Shown here: positions 4,281 to 5,062 of the stretch, one piece after another
Numbering within the stretch: position 1 is the stretch's first letter
Layout of the letters: each line of letters starts with the position of its first letter
Assembly: GCA_019308655.1 (NCBI GenBank)
Contig: JAFDHS010000098.1
Coordinates: 1 to 5,062, forward strand
DNA from: Deltaproteobacteria bacterium
GTDB taxonomy: Bacteria > Desulfobacterota > Desulfobacteria > Desulfobacterales > JAFDHS01
Direction: 5' to 3'
DNA length: 5,062 bases
Position numbers and translations under genes: made by a program
The notes under the pieces: generated by a model
The model's input: only the letters and a program-made list of their open reading frames with translations
Databases searched by the model: none
What the model was told of the DNA's origin: nothing

Positions 4281-5062
4281 ATGATAACCGCATCCAATGT
4301 TGCTCTATCCTATGGCAAGAGGATCATCTTCCAAGACGTCAATATCAAGTTCACCCCTGGCAACTGTTACGGCCTGATCGGGGCGAACGGCGCCGGCAAA
4401 TCCACCTTTCTGAAAATCCTGGCAGGTCAGCTTGAGCCTGACCAGGGCGAGATTGCCAAGGGGCGGGGACAGCGCATCGCGATGCTCAACCAGGACCAGT
4501 TCGCCTTTGACGAGCATACCGCTTTCAATACTTTGATTATGGGCCACAAAAAGCTCTACAAGGTGATGGCCGAGCGTGAGGCCCTCTATTCCAAGGCTGA
4601 TTTTACCGAGGAAGACGGCATTCGTTCCGGAGAACTGGAAGCCAGGTTCGGTGAAATGAACGGCTATGAGGCAGAGGCAGAGGCCGCGGTGCTGTTAAAC
4701 GGCCTCGGCATCCCGGAAGAGATGCGTCATAAAAAGATGAAGGAGCTTGACGGCAGCGATAAGGTGCGGGTGCTGCTGGCCCAGGCCCTGTTCGGCAACC
4801 CGGATATTCTGCTTCTGGACGAGCCCACCAACCAGCTCGACCTGAAGACCATCACCTGGTTGGAAGTGATCATCGTCTCCCATGACCGCCATTTCCTGAA
4901 CCAGGTCTGCACTCATATGGCGGATATCGATTATGGCAAAATCAAGGCCTATGTCGGCAACTATGACTTCTGGTATCAGGCCAGCCAGCTCCATTTCCGT
5001 CAGAAGGAGACCGAGAGCAAGAAGGCCAGGGCCAAGGCGGAGGATCTCAAGGCATTCATCCA
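4281..5062 (+). CDS. ABC-F family ATPase (YbiT/Uup-like), 3'-truncated by the window, with an apparent internal deletion
   Basis: GAGGA (4269-4273) lies 7 bases before ATG 4281, and the frame stays open for 260 codons to the window edge. ABC-F proteins are soluble twin-ATPase proteins that act at the ribosomal E site rather than in transport. Only the first nucleotide-binding domain and the start of the linker are present. Visible motifs are Walker A GANGAGKST (34-42), a degenerate signature LDGSDKVRVLLAQAL (from 156), Walker B with the catalytic Glu ILLLDEPTNQLDL (E181), and the switch SHDRHFLNQVC (H201). The weak signature resembles that of YbiT, so it is likely natural. Between WLE (193-195) and VIIVSHD there is no spacer, whereas relatives have about nine more residues (WLEEFL...NTVIVVSHD). 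This points to an in-frame 27-base loss at 4865/4866. It would remove most of the helix after the D-loop and could impair ATP hydrolysis by this domain. Confidence 0.88.
   Translation, partial: MITASNVALSYGKRIIFQDVNIKFTPGNCYGLIGANGAGKSTFLKILAGQLEPDQGEIAKGRGQRIAMLNQDQFAFDEHTAFNTLIMGHKKLYKVMAEREALYSKADFTEEDGIRSGELEARFGEMNGYEAEAEAAVLLNGLGIPEEMRHKKMKELDGSDKVRVLLAQALFGNPDILLLDEPTNQLDLKTITWLEVIIVSHDRHFLNQVCTHMADIDYGKIKAYVGNYDFWYQASQLHFRQKETESKKARAKAEDLKAFI

Noticed and set aside
4746..4770. Degenerate ABC signature (LDGSDK instead of LSGGQ) as an inactivating mutation
   Set aside because: YbiT-type ABC-F proteins naturally have a divergent first signature, so this alone is not evidence of damage.
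4695..4994. 99-residue minus-strand open frame over the ABC-F gene
   Set aside because: It is the antisense reading of ABC-F coding sequence, whose Walker B and switch motifs are clear on the plus strand.

Overview
The window looks like a chromosomal segment of a Gram-negative bacterium, most likely of the former Deltaproteobacteria (Desulfobacterota). This is an inference from protein style: a RAYT-type transposase, very lysine-rich small proteins, an RhlE-like helicase beside a cold-shock gene, and a YbiT-like ABC-F protein. No rRNA, tRNA or CRISPR array was seen. All recognised genes lie on the + strand.

Left part (1-1974) is accessory and damaged. It opens with the C-terminal end of a REP-associated (IS200-like) tyrosine transposase. 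A ~115-bp miniature element with inverted ends and a TA duplication interrupts it; removing the element restores one continuous reading frame. Next comes a 36-residue lysine-rich protein gene with a strong ribosome binding site. It is followed by two genes that look like consecutive integron-type cassettes: a DUF188/YaiI-YqxD family gene between two attC-like palindromes, then a pyrimidine-dimer DNA glycosylase gene disabled by a frameshift near its start. No integrase is in the window, so this would be an integrase-less cassette cluster if the call holds.

A 385-bp non-coding stretch (1975-2359), with a clear hairpin near its end, leads into the right part (2360-5062). This part is compact and has a cold-adaptation and RNA/ribosome theme: a DEAD-box RNA helicase, a CspA-type cold-shock protein with a very good terminator, a 47-residue lysine-rich protein starting at TTG, a second terminator-like hairpin, and the beginning of an ABC-F ATPase that runs off the window. 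The helicase and cold-shock protein both remodel RNA secondary structure, and ABC-F proteins act on the ribosome. The two small basic proteins may bind nucleic acid, but their function is unknown.

No demonstrably new system is visible. The best leads are the transposon-in-transposon arrangement, the attC-like cassette boundaries, the apparent in-frame 9-residue deletion in the first ATPase domain of the ABC-F protein, and the two lysine-rich miniproteins flanking the RNA-remodelling genes.
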